This document shows, in pieces, positions 62,007-64,000 of a stretch of 64,000 bases of DNA (positions are counted from its first letter, which is position 1; each line of letters starts with the position of its first letter). A model generated the notes under the pieces. The model did not search any database and had not been told where the DNA came from. It saw only the letters and a program-made list of their open reading frames with translations. Position numbers and translations under genes: made by a program. The stretch lies in the NCBI GenBank assembly GCA_017471245.1, contig JAFUVB010000005.1, positions 25,730 to 89,729 of the forward strand. Reading direction: 5' to 3'. The DNA is from Prevotella sp. (GTDB taxonomy: Bacteria > Bacteroidota > Bacteroidia > Bacteroidales > Bacteroidaceae).

Positions 62007-62014
62007 TAATTTTG
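62007..62014 (+). promoter_or_regulatory. -7 promoter box TAATTTTG
   Basis: A TAnnTTTG match on the plus strand, 20 bases before the ATG at 62035. It rules out the upstream TTG at 62002 as the start. Confidence 0.65.
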
Positions 62015-62034
62015 CAGTCCGTAAAAAGATTGTT

Positions 62035-62814
62035 ATGATTACGTTATCGTTTCCTTGGTTGGTAGCATTAGTAGTGCTTTTGTTTCTGGCTATTCTTGCA
62101 TTGTTAGCATGCTTTAAGTCACCCATGCGTAAATGGGTGTGTTTCGGACTCTCGACAGTTTCCATGGCGTACCTATTATATATTATGTTGTGGCATGAGT
62201 CTGTTGGTAACGGGCCAATGCTCGACTGGTATCTTGTCGGTTTTGTCGGCATATTCGCATCTATGGCTTTGGCTGGTATAGGATTTATGGACATGGTTAG
62301 ACCTGCCGTTTTGCCAGTTGTTGTTGAGGAAGAATGTGTTGCACCAGAAGACACAATTGAAAGTGAGGTAAAGGATGAAGGCATGAATGATGTTGAGCAG
62401 TTACAGAAGGAGGAACTTATTGGAAAGGTGATGCCTTGGTTCTTGGGTCAATTAGTGAAGTATGATGAAGAGGAACAAAATGCCATCAAGGCTTGTGCTA
62501 TAGAGTTCGTTTACGATGGCACGATAACAAGTCCTTCTGTAGAAATCGCAAAGAACTCGCTCTACAGTCATCAGCGGCTCATGGAATTGTGCAGTGCCTT
62601 CATACTGCTGGATAAAGACCGCTCGGAATGTGCTGAGTTTGCAAAGACAGTCTTTGGGACGACCTTCAATAATACCGAAATCTCTACGTTGGAGAAGAAA
62701 ATCAAAGGAAGGGATAGGATGCAGATTCTAATCGATACCTATTGGGAAGCAGAGAGGATGACTATAAAAAACAATACCCGGCAGTTTGATTGCTCAGGGA
62801 CTGTCGGGACTTAA
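62035..62814 (+). CDS. Membrane protein, unknown function
   Basis: 259 residues from the ATG at 62035. Three membrane segments in the first 90 residues, then an acidic linker and a helical cytoplasmic domain (about 125-245) with GKVMPWFLGQLVKYDEEEQN and SLYSHQRLMELCSAFILLDK. The last residues (RQFDCSGTVGT) lie in a sequence that is repeated in diverged form 66 bases downstream (62845-62882). No domain recognised. It is transcribed towards the Abi_2 gene. Confidence 0.6.
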   Translation: MITLSFPWLVALVVLLFLAILALLACFKSPMRKWVCFGLSTVSMAYLLYIMLWHESVGNGPMLDWYLVGFVGIFASMALAGIGFMDMVRPAVLPVVVEEECVAPEDTIESEVKDEGMNDVEQLQKEELIGKVMPWFLGQLVKYDEEEQNAIKACAIEFVYDGTITSPSVEIAKNSLYSHQRLMELCSAFILLDKDRSECAEFAKTVFGTTFNNTEISTLEKKIKGRDRMQILIDTYWEAERMTIKNNTRQFDCSGTVGT

Positions 62815-62955
62815 AAGGGACTCCTTCCGAAAAAATAACACCTGATAGTTTGAATTGCTTCAGGGACTACCAGGAATTAACGCTGCAAAGATAAGAAGTT
62901 TTTCTGAAACTTCCAAATCTTTCGGCACTTTTTATGCTTTTTCTACTGAAAAAGT

Positions 62956-63645
62956 TCAAATACACATCACTTTACTGCAAACTTTGCCCACATGATCGAG
63001 ACCGTAGAGCATCCTTGGAGCATCAATGTCCATCCATTGAAATAAGGTCATCATGCGTGCATAATGTGACAATGCATAAGTGGTATTGATGCCAACAGGA
63101 TTACCGAAGCAGATTGGCTCATGATGAGCGATGCGGTTACGAATGTTGTTGATAAAGTTCAGTTCGTGGAAGATATAGTTATGGTCGTACTGAGTTTGGG
63201 CTGTCGAACGTGGCTTGTTGGGGAACACTCTCAAAAGCACCCTGCCCGTCAAACGATAGTGAGCGTTGGAATAAAGATACTTCCATACGCCAAACTCCAT
63301 AGCAGACAAAAGTTTAGAATGAGAGTAATTGCCGTTATGCTGTAGTTCGTTGTAGGCATTGGTAATAATCTTCTTGGTTTTCTCCACGCTACGGTCACTA
63401 TAAAAGTTTCCTCCTGGCATAACAAGGTCACGCAGCCAATCATTTCCGAGGTGGGCTACCATCTGTTTGTCTATCCGATTACGCAGAGCCACCTCAAAGC
63501 AACTTATCAGCGTATACATTTCTTGGGACAGTTTCAGATTGTAACGATAGAGGGTCATGGCCCTGCGAGTATCGCCACCACAGGCCATTACGTATTTCTG
63601 CATTCTCTTGGCAGAGAATATATCTTCGATTTCTTTGTATTTCAT
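62956..63645 (-). CDS. Abi_2 family abortive-infection-like protein (HEPN)
   Basis: 229 residues from the ATG at 63645, 21 bases after the -7 box; an ATG at 63654 is also possible. The family signs are the N-terminal MQKYVMACGGDTRRAMTLYRYN, the ISCFEVALRNRIDKQM helix and the HEPN-type ribonuclease motif RNRIAHHEPI (Arg-x4-His). Abi_2/AbiD-F proteins of this type are linked to phage abortive infection; some are toxins of RNA-cutting type. No antitoxin-like gene is directly adjacent. Role in defence is inferred from the family. Confidence 0.75.
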   Translation of the reverse strand: MKYKEIEDIFSAKRMQKYVMACGGDTRRAMTLYRYNLKLSQEMYTLISCFEVALRNRIDKQMVAHLGNDWLRDLVMPGGNFYSDRSVEKTKKIITNAYNELQHNGNYSHSKLLSAMEFGVWKYLYSNAHYRLTGRVLLRVFPNKPRSTAQTQYDHNYIFHELNFINNIRNRIAHHEPICFGNPVGINTTYALSHYARMMTLFQWMDIDAPRMLYGLDHVGKVCSKVMCI

Positions 63646-63666
63646 ATCGGACATCAATTTTGACTG

Positions 63667-63674
63667 CAAAGGTA
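63667..63674 (-). promoter_or_regulatory. -7 promoter box TACCTTTG of the Abi_2 gene
   Basis: A perfect TAnnTTTG on the minus strand. It lies 21 bases before the ATG at 63645 and covers the TTG that starts the longest open frame. Confidence 0.7.
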
Positions 63675-63717
63675 CAAAACATTAGCGAGAATCCGGCATA
63701 ATTCGGGAAATATCATT

Positions 63718-64000
63718 CTAAAACGCTTTTTCTCCACCCAGCACCCAGTCGAACTTCTTCACCCATCGCCAGACGGTGACGCGAGAGAGGTTCGTCATAT
63801 TTTGAATCTGGGGCTTTGAGAGTCCGATGCGCATCAGGTAGCACACCTGCATCTGCTGCTCGGTGAAGGTGCCGAGTTCCTTCAGCAACTGGTCTTGGAA
63901 TGTGGGGTACAGTTCATCGACGGCCCGATAGAGTTGTTTCCAGTCGGCAGGCTGCATGTTCTTCTTTCCCTCCGTTGACTGGCGGATGGCCTCGATGACA
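63718..64000 (-). CDS. Helix-turn-helix protein, C-terminal part (cut by window end)
   Basis: The frame is open to the window edge (about 93 codons visible); the ATG at 63957 is probably internal because the codons upstream (EAIRQSTEGKKN) look coding. The end contains a helix-turn-helix: LMRIGLSKPQIQNMTNLSRV then TVWRWVKKFDW. It may be a transcription regulator or the DNA-binding end of a sensor; the N-terminal part is needed to tell. Confidence 0.6.
   Translation of the reverse strand, partial: VIEAIRQSTEGKKNMQPADWKQLYRAVDELYPTFQDQLLKELGTFTEQQMQVCYLMRIGLSKPQIQNMTNLSRVTVWRWVKKFDWVLGGEKAF

Overview
The window looks like chromosomal DNA of a gut or rumen Prevotella/Segatella-type member of the Bacteroidales. 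The signs are tandem SusC/SusD pairs, a hybrid two-component regulator (HTCS), a Bacteroidetes ECF sigma/FecR pair, DUF1735, DUF3316 and DUF5117-type families, and repeated TAnnTTTG -7 promoter boxes with weak Shine-Dalgarno sequences. The species was not determined. No tRNA, rRNA, CRISPR array, insertion sequence or integrase was seen.

Layout. (1) 1-8.4 kb, housekeeping and envelope: 3' end of parC, a DUF3316 barrel, an S41 lipoprotein protease, an orphan FecE-like ATPase, a small protein and a secreted protein, a MATE exporter and an M13 peptidase. (2) 8.9-22 kb, xylan debranching and depolymerising enzymes: GH43, GH10-CE1 (Xyn10D-Fae1A type), CE6-CE1 and GH43-CBM6-GH43 on the minus strand, and two GH43 genes in an operon on the plus strand. 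(3) 22.9-40.5 kb, the core xylan utilisation locus in the known order xusA-xusB-xusC-xusD-xusE-xyn10C (minus), with a divergent HTCS regulator. (4) 40.8-50.6 kb, a second transport locus: ECF sigma, FecR anti-sigma, SusC with an STN domain, SusD, then a large zinc metalloprotease. (5) 51-55 kb, a ribose-type sugar ABC transporter operon with DUF2291. (6) 55.2-64 kb, an accessory region: a methyltransferase-Nudix fusion, a DUF697 membrane protein, an operon of an AlbA_2/ATPase regulator, a membrane protein and a proteasome-like Ntn-hydrolase, a membrane protein, an Abi_2/HEPN protein and an HTH protein cut by the window edge.

How it works together. Surface Xyn10C and the Xus proteins should capture and cut xylan, and TonB-dependent XusA/XusC import oligosaccharides. 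Periplasmic GH10, GH43, CE1 and CE6 enzymes remove arabinose, acetyl and feruloyl groups. The HTCS should sense xylo-oligosaccharides and activate the locus. As read here, however, xusA has an in-frame stop (one base from Glu) at the start of its barrel half, the adjacent HTCS has a frameshift in an A-run/(AG)5 tract, and the GH43-CBM6-GH43 gene seems to have lost a C-terminal tail by a +1 shift. Either the locus is decaying or switching, or these are assembly errors.

The most unusual non-coding content is two families of intergenic repeats. One has a 7-bp unit (NYRTTGA) and the other a 22-bp unit (CAAAACCNATNNTTTTGNNNNN type). They lie together at three of the five convergent gene junctions and partly inside long inverted repeats. 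There is also a pair of homologous 68-bp elements that carry a near-perfect Shine-Dalgarno sequence just before a hairpin. All functions are inferred from the sequence by eye; no database search was run.
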